Assembly: GCA_046329575.1 (NCBI GenBank)
Contig: JAXLUJ010000007.1
Span: 186,001 to 250,000 of the forward strand
DNA: 64,000 nucleotides
Source: UBA1941 sp046329575
Lineage (GTDB): Bacteria > Bacteroidota > Bacteroidia > Chitinophagales > LD1
Reading direction: 5' to 3'
Numbering within the stretch: the first letter of the stretch is position 1; each line of letters starts with the position of its first letter. The notes under the pieces are model-generated. The model ran no database searches. It was not told the DNA's origin and saw nothing but the letters and a program-made list of their open reading frames with translations. Both the position numbers and the translations under genes were made by a program. Positions 17,533 through 25,821 of this stretch are shown here, one piece after another.

Positions 17533-18114
17533 ATGCACGAAAACGGCACTTCCGAAAGGCGAAAGCATATATCCAGCGTAGCGCGGCGGCTCTTCAATAC
17601 CAAGGGGTTTGCAGCCACCAGTATGCGCGATCTGGCTCAGGAAGTGGGGATTAAGGCAGCCAGTTTATACAATCATGTGGCGGCTAAAGAAGATTTGCTG
17701 AATGAAATTTGCTTCGAAATGGCCGATGCGTTCTTCGCCGGTTTTCAAGAAGCCACGGTTTCGGAAAAGTCGATAGCACGGAAGTTACAGCAAGCTATTA
17801 AGGCGCATATCAAGGTGATCGAAGACCATCCGGATGCCTCTAAAGTGTTTTTTGAAGAATGGATTTTTCTAAAGGAAGAAGATTTGTTGCGGTTTAAGAA
17901 GTTGCGCAGTCAATATGAAAAGGGCTTTCGCTTATTGTTGGAAAAGGGAATTGAAACGAACGAATTGCGAAAAACCAATGTGCGCCTCACCACTTTTATG
18001 ATCTTATCGTCGCTAAACGCCATTTACGATTTGGAACGCATGAAGGAACGGCTGAGCAGCCACGAGGTGGCAGAAGAGATTTGTAGTTTGTTGATGAAAG
18101 GGATGAAGAGATGA
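17533..18114 (+). CDS. TetR-family regulator, probably of the phenylacetate genes (PaaR-like)
   Basis: This 193-residue regulator has an N-terminal helix-turn-helix at about residues 9-55 (ISSVARRLFNTKGF, TSMRDLAQEVGIKAASLYNH) and a helical ligand domain. It precedes paaABCD on the same strand, and TetR-type PaaR repressors that sense phenylacetyl-CoA are known next to paa genes in other bacteria, so that role is inferred. An inverted repeat overlaps its promoter. The paaA gene has no visible promoter of its own, so repression here may control the whole operon. The last sense codon and the TGA stop are the first unit of a 24-copy heptamer array. Confidence 0.85.
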   Translation: MHENGTSERRKHISSVARRLFNTKGFAATSMRDLAQEVGIKAASLYNHVAAKEDLLNEICFEMADAFFAGFQEATVSEKSIARKLQQAIKAHIKVIEDHPDASKVFFEEWIFLKEEDLLRFKKLRSQYEKGFRLLLEKGIETNELRKTNVRLTTFMILSSLNAIYDLERMKERLSSHEVAEEICSLLMKGMKR

Positions 18115-18276
18115 GAGATGAGAGATGAGAGATGAGAGATGAGAGATGAGAGATGAGAGATGAGAGATGAGAGATGAGAGATGAGAGATGAGAGATGAGA
18201 GATGAGAGATGAGAGATGAGAGATGAGAGATGAGAGATGAGAGATGAGAGATGAGAGATGAGAGATGAGAGATGAG
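18109..18276 (+). repeat. 24 perfect copies of the heptamer AGATGAG between TetR and paaA
   Basis: The unit AGATGAG repeats 24 times without a single mismatch (168 bp). It starts in the last sense codon of TetR and ends 33 bases before the paaA ATG. Every unit carries ATGA, a start overlapping a stop. An ATG in unit k reads five codons and then meets the TGA of unit k+2, which overlaps another ATG. The ATG in unit 23 (18265) has no stop left and runs in frame into PaaA. The perfection of the copies suggests recent expansion or contraction. Confidence 0.95.
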
Positions 18277-18309
18277 AGGGCAAACAAGTTAAAAAGTAAA
18301 AACCAAAAT

Positions 18310-19296
18310 ATGTACGGAAATACCAACTTAACTGCCGAAGAGGCAGCGCAAATGAACCAGTCGGTGGATGATCCGGTGAAGCTGGCTGAATTTGAAGCGC
18401 GCATAGCGGCCGGTGAAAAAATTGAGCCTGGCGATTGGATGCCGGAGCAGTACCGCAAGCAACTGATCAGGATGATTGAGCAACACGCGCACAGCGAAAT
18501 TGTTGGCGCGCTGCCGGAAGGTACCTGGATTACCCGGGCGCCAAACTTTCGCCGTAAACTGGCCCTTCTTTCAAAAGTGCAAGATGAAGTAGGGCACGGC
18601 CAAATGTTGTACTCGGCTGCTGAAACGTTGGGCAAAACGCGTGAAGCGATGCTGAACGATCTGATGAACGGCAAAAGTAAGTACAGCAATGTGTTCAACT
18701 ATCCGGCCAACACCTGGGCTGATATTGCGGTGATCGGATTTTTGGTGGATGGTGCTGCTATCGTTAATCAAGTAATCAACTCCAAAGGCTCTTACGGCCC
18801 GTACTGCCGCGCGCTGGAGCGGATTTGCTATGAAGAAGCTTTTCACCTGAAACAAGGGCACGACAACTTTGTGTATCTGGCCACGGGTACCAAGGCGCAA
18901 CGGGCTATGCTGCAAGATTCGCTGAACCGCTGGTATCGTCCGCTGCTTCACTTTTTCGGTCCGCCGGATACCGATTCGATGCATACCGAAAAGTTGATGC
19001 GCTGGAAAGTGAAGCTGGCATCGAACGACGACATGCGCAATCAATATCTCGATCAGTATATTCCTAAATTATGGGAATTAGACCTCACCTTTCCTGATCC
19101 GAATTTGCGTAAGAACGACAATGGAATTTGGGAGTTCAGCGATCCTGACTGGGAAGAATTCAAACGCGTGATCAACGGCCACGGCCCTTGCAATGCCGAG
19201 CGTTTGGCCGTTCGCCGTTTTGTAGAAATGTCGGGTAAATGGGTTCGCGAAGGTCTTCAAAAACCTGCCGATAAATATGTAGTGCCATTAGCTTAA
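18310..19296 (+). CDS. paaA: 1,2-phenylacetyl-CoA epoxidase, catalytic subunit A
   Basis: This 328-residue di-iron subunit of the PaaABC(E) monooxygenase epoxidises the ring of phenylacetyl-CoA. Iron ligand motifs are visible: Glu63 in HAHSEIVGALPEG, Glu93-x-x-His96 in DEVGHGQM and Glu176-x-x-His179 in EEAFHLKQG. Length matches the family. The start at 18310 (MYGNTNLTAEE) is chosen on family grounds; the frame stays open back to an ATG at 18265 inside the heptamer array, which would add 15 residues (MRDERANKLKSKNQN). It is the first structural gene of paaABCD, with paaB after 17 bases. Confidence 0.95.
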   Translation: MYGNTNLTAEEAAQMNQSVDDPVKLAEFEARIAAGEKIEPGDWMPEQYRKQLIRMIEQHAHSEIVGALPEGTWITRAPNFRRKLALLSKVQDEVGHGQMLYSAAETLGKTREAMLNDLMNGKSKYSNVFNYPANTWADIAVIGFLVDGAAIVNQVINSKGSYGPYCRALERICYEEAFHLKQGHDNFVYLATGTKAQRAMLQDSLNRWYRPLLHFFGPPDTDSMHTEKLMRWKVKLASNDDMRNQYLDQYIPKLWELDLTFPDPNLRKNDNGIWEFSDPDWEEFKRVINGHGPCNAERLAVRRFVEMSGKWVREGLQKPADKYVVPLA

Positions 19297-19313
19297 TCTA
19301 AAACAGAAAAATT

Positions 19314-19682
19314 ATGGAATCATTAGATCCCCGTATTAATCGCCTTTCGGTGAACGACGATCAAAAGGAAAATATAACCAACACGCACCTCATCACCTGG
19401 GAGGTTTTTCATCAGGAAAAACGAGGCAAGCAATCGGTTCATGTAGGAATTGTGCATGCCTCTTCACCGGAAATGGCGCTGGTGATGGCTAAGGAAGTTT
19501 TTTTCCGCCGTGGCCGTACCGCCAACATCTGGGTGGTAAAGTCTTCGGATGTTTTTACCTATTCCATCAATGATGAAGATATGTTTGCCACCACACCTGA
19601 AAAACTATTCCGCGAGCCGGCCTATTATAAAGTGCGCGACCGCATCGAACGTTTCCAACAAAAGCAAAAACAATCGGTATGA
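19314..19682 (+). CDS. paaB: 1,2-phenylacetyl-CoA epoxidase, subunit B
   Basis: This is a small 122-residue subunit that bridges the epoxidase complex and has no catalytic metal site. The family core is visible: TWEVFHQEKRGKQSVHVGIV, EMALVMAKEVFFRRG, NIWVVKSSDV. The N-terminus is about 20 residues longer than in the shortest homologues. Its TGA stop overlaps the paaC ATG (ATGA at 19679), so the two are translationally coupled and probably made in equal amounts. Confidence 0.93.
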   Translation: MESLDPRINRLSVNDDQKENITNTHLITWEVFHQEKRGKQSVHVGIVHASSPEMALVMAKEVFFRRGRTANIWVVKSSDVFTYSINDEDMFATTPEKLFREPAYYKVRDRIERFQQKQKQSV

Positions 19683-20437
19683 ACAAAGAAGCAGTAAAAT
19701 CATTGTTATTTAATATGGCTGATGATGCGCTCATCATTGGTCACCGCAATAGTGAATGGACGGGTATTGGCCCCATGCTGGAAGAGGATTTGGCATTCTC
19801 ATCAATGGCGCAAGACAAGATTGGACACGCGCAGGCCTACTACGAAATGCTCCACGAGCATTTCGGATTGGGCACTCCCGATCAGCTGGGCTTTATGCGT
19901 AAAGAACATGAATTCCGCAGCGCGGTGTTTACCGAACTGCCGATAGGTGAATACGATTTTAGTTTGGTACGCCACTTCTTGTTCAGCCGCGCCGATCTGC
20001 TACGCATTGAAATGCTTGCTGCATCTAGCTTTCAGCCGTTGGCTCAACTGGCCCAAAAAATTCGCGGCGAAGTAAAATACCATGTGATGCATGGCGATGT
20101 ATTTCTGAAACAACTGGCTCAAGGTACTGAAGAAAGCAAGGCGCGCATGCAATCGGCGCTGAATTACTGTATGCCTTTTGCATTCTCGTTGTTCGAACCT
20201 GGAACTGCCGATGCTGATTTGCAGAATGACGGTATTTTTGCGGGCGAAGCAGCCCTCGAAAAAATGTGGCTGGAACAGGTAAGCGCTTTCGTAACAGCCG
20301 CCGGGTTGAAAATGCCGGAAGTGAAAGACAAAACCGCACATTATGGCGGACGAAAAGGATTGCATTCCGAATATCTGAAACCACTTTTGGATGAAATGTG
20401 CGAAGTGGTGAACAGCGATCCGGGAGCCGAATGGTAA
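19679..20437 (+). CDS. paaC: 1,2-phenylacetyl-CoA epoxidase, subunit C
   Basis: This 252-residue structural partner of PaaA has the same ferritin-like helical fold. The pattern DKIGHAQAYYEML occupies the place of the PaaA metal motif, but here an Asp and the spacing indicate a degenerate iron site, as is known for PaaC. GEVKYHVMHGDVFLKQL is the second family signature. It overlaps paaB by four bases at its start, and paaD by seven bases at its end. Confidence 0.93.
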   Translation: MNKEAVKSLLFNMADDALIIGHRNSEWTGIGPMLEEDLAFSSMAQDKIGHAQAYYEMLHEHFGLGTPDQLGFMRKEHEFRSAVFTELPIGEYDFSLVRHFLFSRADLLRIEMLAASSFQPLAQLAQKIRGEVKYHVMHGDVFLKQLAQGTEESKARMQSALNYCMPFAFSLFEPGTADADLQNDGIFAGEAALEKMWLEQVSAFVTAAGLKMPEVKDKTAHYGGRKGLHSEYLKPLLDEMCEVVNSDPGAEW

Positions 20438-20943
20438 TAACCACAACAATGGAAACCATGGATGTAACAGCAGTGTATCAGGTACTGGAAACGGTGAAAG
20501 ACCCGGAAATTCCGGTGTTGAGCATTGTGGATATGGCCATGGTTTCCGGCGTGGAATTAAAGCCGGGGAATGAAGTGGCGGTGCGCTTTATTCCCACCTT
20601 TGTGGGCTGCCCGGCCTTGGGATTTATTAAGAACAATATTACCGAAGCCTTACTGGCTGCGGGTTTCAGTAAGGTAGAAGTAGTGGCTGATTTAGAAAAT
20701 CGCTGGCGTAGCGATTTGATGCAACCCGAAGCCAAAGCCAAACTCGAAAAATTCGGTATTGCTCCGCCGGTTGTAATTAATGATGAAGAACTCACTCCTG
20801 AGCAACTCGATCGTGTTCGCTGTCCGCATTGTAAAAGTACAGATACCACACTTCGCAGCGCTTTCGGCTCCACCCTTTGCCGCGCCATCCGTTTCTGCTA
20901 TAACTGCAAACAGGGCTTTGAACAGTTTAAACCGGTTCAGTAA
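20431..20943 (+). CDS. paaD: Phenylacetate epoxidase assembly protein PaaD (SufT-like)
   Basis: This 170-residue protein has an N-terminal MIP18/SufT-like domain (VKDPEIPVLSIVDMAMV, then PTFVGCPALGFI) and a C-terminal zinc-ribbon-like four-Cys segment (CPHCKST, then FCYNCKQGF). It is thought to mature the metal centre of the epoxidase. The start at 20431 overlaps the paaC stop; ATGs at 20449 and 20458 are possible alternatives because conservation begins after residue 10. It ends the cluster. The reductase PaaE and the ring-opening and beta-oxidation genes are not in this window. Confidence 0.9.
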   Translation: MVITTTMETMDVTAVYQVLETVKDPEIPVLSIVDMAMVSGVELKPGNEVAVRFIPTFVGCPALGFIKNNITEALLAAGFSKVEVVADLENRWRSDLMQPEAKAKLEKFGIAPPVVINDEELTPEQLDRVRCPHCKSTDTTLRSAFGSTLCRAIRFCYNCKQGFEQFKPVQ

Positions 20944-20970
20944 AAAATGAGGTGAGAAACGTTGGGAACG

Positions 20971-21061
20971 GTTAGAGGGTTTTGGACGGTTGGACATTTT
21001 GGGGGATGAAAAAAAATTAGGCTTTCATCTTCAAATCCTCAAATTTTCAAATCACCAAATT
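20971..21061 (+). repeat. Dispersed repeat unit, copy 1 (GAGGGTTTTGGACG family)
   Basis: The unit reads AGAGGGTTTTGGACG, then ACATTTTGGGGGATGAA, then CTTTCATCTTCAAATC followed by CAAAT-type octamers. It matches, in reverse orientation, the two copies at 40717-40810 and 40858-40950. It lies between paaD and the convergent sulfatase gene and encodes nothing. Confidence 0.8.
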
Positions 21062-21084
21062 ACCCTTTGCGTTCCATCTTCAAA

Positions 21085-22704
21085 TTAAAAGGCAAACACA
21101 TACTTGCCTTTCTCATCTTTATAAACATAGTTCACCACCCGAGGCCAGAGCGGTTTCACCATCTCTGCCTCCCACTTATCCAAATCGGCCGAAAGCGCCG
21201 CTGCCACAGCAGGTTCGCGGAGGTACAGATTTTCATTTTCGGTACTATCGGTAGCAATGCGGTACAACGCATGCGTGTTATCAAATTCATTCACCACATA
21301 TTTCCATTCGCCTTTGCGAATAGCCTTATTGAAATCGCTGCGCCAGCACAGTTGTTCGTGAGGCACTTTGTCCATTTCACCCTGTAAATACGGCATCAGA
21401 TCTACGCCATCATAAGTTCGGTCAGCAGGCAGCGGAACGCCTAACCCGGCAGCCACAGTGGCAAAAATATCGAGAGAAATTACCGGCTTGCGAAAAACCG
21501 TACCCGAAGGGATATGGCCCTTCCATTTCATAAGGAATGGCACCTTAAGCCCGCCCTCAAAATTAGTGAGCTTGCCGCCGCGATACGGGGCATTATCTGT
21601 AGTGCCGTTGTACACCGCACCACCATTATCACTCAAAAAAATAATGATGGTATTATCATCTAATCCGCTTTCGGAAACGTGTTGTAATAACCGCCCCACT
21701 TCATCGTCCAGATTCTTGATCATGGCGGCATACATACGCTTCACCGGATCTTTGATATGCGCGAATTGATCGTAATAGCGCTGTTGCGCCTGAAGGGGAG
21801 AATGGGGGGCATTGTAGGGCAGGTATAAAAAGAAAGGTTGCTGTTTGTTTCGGTCAATAAAAGCAATGGCTTCATCAGTCAGTTTATCAGTAAGGTATTT
21901 ATTCTCTTCCTGGCGCTCGCAGCAGTTGCGCAAAATGGCGCAATTTCCGGTGCGGCCATGGGCCGCTTCCCATTCGTGATGATCAATAAAATCGCGCGAA
22001 ATGGGCATATCTACAATGCCTTTAGTATGCTTTTCAGCATACAGTGTAAAGGCTTCATAAAAACCGTACTGATAATCGAAGCCGCGTGCACAAGGTTTGG
22101 CAAAATCGGCAGCGCCTAAATGCCATTTTCCAATCAGAGCATTTTGATAATTGTACTTGTGAAGAAATTCAGCCAGGGTGATTTCGGAGGGCGGCAATCC
22201 CTGACGGATACGATCTTCAAACGAAGGGACTTCAGAAGATTTTAAAGGCGTGAGCGGACGAAACCTCGGCAACATGCGAAAGCCTACATACTCCAGCATA
22301 TTTTTCAGATAACGATGATTTGGTTGCAGCTCATGGCCGAAACGCTGTTGATACCTGCCGGTGAGCAATCCGGCGCGTGATGGCGAACAAACGGCAGAGG
22401 TGATATAGCCTTCAGTAAATGTAGCGCCATCGCGTCCTATGCCATCAATATGGGGCGTTGTAACGGTTTTGTTCCCATATAGCGAAATATCGGTTTGGCC
22501 CAGGTCATCGGCCAGAATCAAAATAATATTTGGGCGACTGGAAGGCGAAGTAGTTTTGGTTGCTGAAAAAAATGCCGCTTTACCGGCCAGCATCTTTTCG
22601 TCGAAATAGATGTGGAATTTATTGCTGATGCGTGGTTTAAGCAGATAGGCCAACGTACTGCCTGCGCATAGCGCTACGGCCAACACCATACCGAGTTTTT
22701 TCAT
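21085..22704 (-). CDS. Sulfatase family hydrolase (Cys-type, formylglycine dependent)
   Basis: This 539-residue protein starts at the ATG at 22704 (a GTG three bases before it is also possible). An N-terminal hydrophobic segment (KKLGMVLAVALCAGSTLAYLL) is either a signal peptide or an anchor. NIILILADDLG holds the metal-binding Asp pair. CSPSR at Cys106 is the sulfatase signature whose Cys becomes formylglycine. FLSDNGG and YRGGKLTNFEGGLKVPF complete the arylsulfatase pattern. The likely role is removal of sulfate from carbohydrates in the periplasm. No glycoside hydrolase or SusC/D genes are nearby, so the substrate is unknown. An extra Cys-rich loop (NCAILRNCCERQ) may be disulfide bonded. 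Confidence 0.88.
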   Translation of the reverse strand: MKKLGMVLAVALCAGSTLAYLLKPRISNKFHIYFDEKMLAGKAAFFSATKTTSPSSRPNIILILADDLGQTDISLYGNKTVTTPHIDGIGRDGATFTEGYITSAVCSPSRAGLLTGRYQQRFGHELQPNHRYLKNMLEYVGFRMLPRFRPLTPLKSSEVPSFEDRIRQGLPPSEITLAEFLHKYNYQNALIGKWHLGAADFAKPCARGFDYQYGFYEAFTLYAEKHTKGIVDMPISRDFIDHHEWEAAHGRTGNCAILRNCCERQEENKYLTDKLTDEAIAFIDRNKQQPFFLYLPYNAPHSPLQAQQRYYDQFAHIKDPVKRMYAAMIKNLDDEVGRLLQHVSESGLDDNTIIIFLSDNGGAVYNGTTDNAPYRGGKLTNFEGGLKVPFLMKWKGHIPSGTVFRKPVISLDIFATVAAGLGVPLPADRTYDGVDLMPYLQGEMDKVPHEQLCWRSDFNKAIRKGEWKYVVNEFDNTHALYRIATDSTENENLYLREPAVAAALSADLDKWEAEMVKPLWPRVVNYVYKDEKGKYVFAF

Positions 22705-22884
22705 CACGGGCTAAGATAGGAAAATGGGGAAGGTCAAAGGCCGGCCAGCGTATTCCGGCGGTAACCGCTGAATAGTAAGGTATTACATGAATTCGGCTCG
22801 CCATCACCGAAAAGAAGATCACTTCTATTTGTTGAAAAATTAAATCTTCCAAAACTGTGGCACTGCTATTTTTGTTCAACTGCT

Positions 22885-23676
22885 ATGGAATTGTCGCTTT
22901 TCGATTTTCTGACCGATAAAAAGAAACCCGCCGAGGAAACGCCCAAAGAGGACGTTTTTACGCTTTCGGTGAATGGCAGTGAAGTGCCCGTAACTATCAT
23001 TTACGAAAAGCGGTTCAACAATCGCGTGGCCGTGAATAGCAGCGGCGTTACCCTGCGTATAGCTTCCGGCCAATCGAAAGAAGAAAAGCAGAAGTATATC
23101 GATCAATTTTTGCGTTGGGCCAAAACGCGGCTCGATAAACATCCGGGCTTACTGGATGCTTTGCCGCAACGCAACTATGTGAATGGCGAAATGCTTCGCG
23201 TGGGGCGTTACGATTTCCGGATCAATATTTTTTACCACGATCAGGAAAAAAGTACGGCCCGGCTTTTTGGCGATCAAATCGTAGTTTCGTTGGCGCGTGG
23301 CCTCACCAAAGAAGCTGAAATGAACACCAACAGCTATTTGGTGGCTAAATGTTTGGCCAAGTTTTTTCAGCCATTGGTAAGTGAACGCTTGCACGAACTG
23401 AACCGAAAATATTTCGGAAAAACGATTCAAACCGTACGTTTAAAATATAACACCAGCAATTGGGGAAGTTGTTCATCGCAAGGCAACATCAACATTTCAT
23501 TGCGGTTGTTGTTCGCTCCCGATGAAGTGATCGATTATGTGCTGGTGCATGAGTTAGCGCATCTGGTGCATCACGATCATTCACCGCGTTTCTGGAAATT
23601 GGTGGAAAAGGTAATTCCTAATTACAAGGAATACGAAAAGCATCTCGACGAAAACAATTTCAAGTATTATCTGTAG
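22885..23676 (+). CDS. YgjP-like (DUF45) zinc metallopeptidase
   Basis: This 263-residue, apparently cytoplasmic protein has the YgjP/WLM layout. An N-terminal beta region includes VPVTIIYEKRFNNRVAV. Further on come LKYNTSNWGSCSSQGNI and the zinc motif VHELAHLVHHDHSPRFW with His222, Glu223, His226 and a third ligand near His232. These are gluzincin-like enzymes of poorly known substrate. TATTTTTG at 22867-22874 is a good -7 box ten bases ahead of the ATG, but I see no convincing -33 element. It diverges from the sulfatase gene. Confidence 0.85.
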   Translation: MELSLFDFLTDKKKPAEETPKEDVFTLSVNGSEVPVTIIYEKRFNNRVAVNSSGVTLRIASGQSKEEKQKYIDQFLRWAKTRLDKHPGLLDALPQRNYVNGEMLRVGRYDFRINIFYHDQEKSTARLFGDQIVVSLARGLTKEAEMNTNSYLVAKCLAKFFQPLVSERLHELNRKYFGKTIQTVRLKYNTSNWGSCSSQGNINISLRLLFAPDEVIDYVLVHELAHLVHHDHSPRFWKLVEKVIPNYKEYEKHLDENNFKYYL

Positions 23677-24118
23677 CCCCAAAACCCTTGCCGGAGCTGC
23701 CTTTCAAGCGAATTTCAAATTACGAATTACGCATTGCGTTGTTGCATGAAAATACCGCCTAAACAGGATTTTTATTTTTGCGGATGCCGGGCTGTTCGCT
23801 GCAAGTCCTCAGCCGCGGCCTAACGTTTGTGATCCTTGAAATGCAGCAGTGGCGCGGCTTGCGGGCTTTCCGCTACCATCCCTACCGCGGTTGGTCAAAA
23901 TATAGAGCCTTACTTATTTTGAGCAACAAACACAGGATTTCTTCCGATTTACATTTGCCTTTTGAGGCCATGCCATTTCTTGGCACGACTGAATTATTCA
24001 CGCAACAACACCGTTACGAATTACGAAAAAGGACGCAGGTCTTAAAAACAGAACCCTACTCCATCTCGTAATTCGTAATTTTTCATTCGTAATTTCTTTG
24101 CTGCTGCTCCGGCATTAT
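23677..24118. other. Gene-free region with AATTACG heptamers flanking a GC-rich element
   Basis: This region of about 440 bases lies between convergent genes. AATTACG AATTACG CATTGCG stands at 23718-23738, and ACGAATTACGAA near 24014. The reverse wording CGTAATT CGTAATT TTTCATT CGTAATT stands at 24067-24094. The outer copies are in inverted orientation, so the region could fold back on itself. The GC-rich element copy B lies inside (23783-23880). A 97-codon frame across it is an accident of the repeat. No transposase or other gene is present. Confidence 0.6.
23783..23880 (+). repeat. GC-rich structured intergenic element, copy B
   Basis: On the plus strand it opens with ATGCCGGGCTGTTCGCTGCA and GCAAGTCC, then has CAGCCGCGGC, and later GGCTTGCGGGCTTTCCGCT and CCATCCCTACCGCGG. 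GCAAGTCC and CTTGCGGGCTTTCC occur in the same order in copy A (minus strand of 5790-5945). Copy C (27715-27907) shares the GGGCTGCT start and the GC-rich layout. This copy lacks the long A/T spacer and the GGGGCGTGCCCC end of copy A, so it may be truncated. Confidence 0.6.
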
Positions 24119-25792
24119 TCAACGTAGCAACGTCACATTACCGCTATACGTTTTATCGCCGCGATGATAATAGCTCAGGTAGTAAACATATACTCCGGCA
24201 GGTTCATTTTCGGCAGTCCATTTAAATCGCGGGTCAGTGCTTTGAAATACTACTGCACCCCAACGGTTGTAAATACTAATCTGAAATGCCGAAAGCGCAT
24301 CCAAATTTTTTCCGGAAAGGCGGAACACATCGTTATGGCCATCGTTATTGGGGCTGAAGGCAGTGGGAAGAAAAATATCGGGAACTACATGAATTTCGGC
24401 ATGTGCCGTAGCGGTGCAGGTAGCGCCATTTGGGTGTGATGTAGCAATTACTCGCACAATAGTGTTATCGGTAACGGTTAAACTGGTGGCGCTACAAGTG
24501 TCACACAAAAACATTCCGGATGGACTCCAAAAATAAGATACGGAATCAGAAGCTGTGGCGTGAAGCCCAACGGCAGCGCCACTTTCAACGGTAGTGTCGT
24601 TTGGCGATATCACCACCACAACAGGCGAAGGCCGTTTTACAGTAAACATTCCGGAGATTTTGCAACCGAAGCTATCGGTGATGGTGTAACTATAATTTCC
24701 CCCTAAAAGATTTTGAATGGAATTGCCGGATATAGGCGCACCATTTACTTCATAAATGAACGGCGCCGCACCAATGGGAAGAAAAGTGGCGACGCCATCT
24801 GCTTTGTCGTAACACGATGCATTTTGGATGCGAATCGAATCTTGAGTGGCGGGCAATACTCGAACCGTTGTAGTAATGATAGTGCTGTCGCAACCCGCCA
24901 CGCTTTTCAAGGTATCAGTATAATTTCCTGAGGCAATTACTATTCGTCCACCCGGAAGTTGATACGAACTGCCATAGCAAATCTGTGCGGTATCAAAACG
25001 GATATTTTGAGTTTGGATGGTTATGTTTTTAGAAACCGTATCGGCGGCGCAGCCGTTCACCAGTATTAAGGTTACGGCATAAGTTCCTGGTGAGGGATAA
25101 CACACCGGTGAAGGATTTTGCAAATTAGAAGTGGATGGAACGCCACCCGGAAAGAACCATTGATAGGTATAGGAATTCCATCCGCTGAAATCAGAAAATG
25201 AAAAACAGGAATCCTGACACAATGCACCCGGTGAACTGCCAATAGAATCGTAAGGTTCCAGAATCACATTATCTAAACCGCCCACATCCAGTTTATTGCT
25301 GAACTCGCCACGGATCAGTATTTTGTTCAAGCCGCTGATCACGGTTTTGAAAATTGGCCGCGATACCGCTGCGCCTGAGCTCATGTCGCGCCAGCCCATA
25401 GTGTCGAGCAACACACTTACTGTGGTCCATGAGGTGGCAATGGCGCCTGGCACTTTATAGTAAATTGAAATTCCCGCCCCCTCCAGAATTACATCTTTCC
25501 CATCATAGGACGGACCGGGATGATCGGTTTGCCAATCAAAGCGCAAATGCCGCTGAAAAGAGGATAATTTATTGCCCAGGTAAGCATAAGGCGCTGAAAA
25601 GTACCAGGTACCGCCGGTGCCCAAATCAGCCGCCTGAATAAACCCGGAAGGGTGGCCGCCTGTAGTGTTATACATCGGGCTGGAGGCATCGCCTTCGGTA
25701 GCCCAGCACTGATCGTAGGTGTTGAATTCCGAACGCTGTGCAGCGCTCTGTAACGTCAAAGCTCCTATTAATAAACTAAGCCACCATTTCAT
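24119..25792 (-). CDS. Secreted PKD-domain protein with gliding-associated C-terminal (CHU_C) domain
   Basis: This 557-residue protein has a signal peptide cut before QRSEFNTYD. Residues about 30-190 form a beta-rich carbohydrate-binding-like region (GGTWYFSAPYAYLGNK). A PKD-type segment follows (WFFPGGVPSTSNLQNPSPVC, PGTYAVTLILVNGC), then SprB-like repeats (DGVATFLPIGAAPFIYEVNG). The end is a clear CHU_C/TIGR04131 domain (FLPTAFSPNNDGHNDVF, IYNRWGAVVF, PAGVYVYYLSYYHRG), the T9SS-associated type B module. It is expected on the cell surface or outside the cell. Its biochemical role is unknown; adhesion is a guess based on architecture. Confidence 0.85.
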   Translation of the reverse strand: MKWWLSLLIGALTLQSAAQRSEFNTYDQCWATEGDASSPMYNTTGGHPSGFIQAADLGTGGTWYFSAPYAYLGNKLSSFQRHLRFDWQTDHPGPSYDGKDVILEGAGISIYYKVPGAIATSWTTVSVLLDTMGWRDMSSGAAVSRPIFKTVISGLNKILIRGEFSNKLDVGGLDNVILEPYDSIGSSPGALCQDSCFSFSDFSGWNSYTYQWFFPGGVPSTSNLQNPSPVCYPSPGTYAVTLILVNGCAADTVSKNITIQTQNIRFDTAQICYGSSYQLPGGRIVIASGNYTDTLKSVAGCDSTIITTTVRVLPATQDSIRIQNASCYDKADGVATFLPIGAAPFIYEVNGAPISGNSIQNLLGGNYSYTITDSFGCKISGMFTVKRPSPVVVVISPNDTTVESGAAVGLHATASDSVSYFWSPSGMFLCDTCSATSLTVTDNTIVRVIATSHPNGATCTATAHAEIHVVPDIFLPTAFSPNNDGHNDVFRLSGKNLDALSAFQISIYNRWGAVVFQSTDPRFKWTAENEPAGVYVYYLSYYHRGDKTYSGNVTLLR

Positions 25793-25821
25793 GAAGCTCG
25801 TAAAGGTAGCTATAATGTGGG

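Noticed and set aside
18109..18276. Possible CRISPR array
   Set aside because: Units are contiguous 7-bp repeats without spacers and there are no cas genes.
18024..18698. 224-codon minus frame with a repeating LSSLISH pattern
   Set aside because: The repeat is the heptamer array read on the other strand, and the rest is antisense to TetR and PaaA. The array has no stop on that strand by arithmetic only.
23778..24071. 97-codon plus frame after the YgjP-like gene
   Set aside because: It crosses the GC-rich element and heptamers, with no conserved protein wording and no start context.
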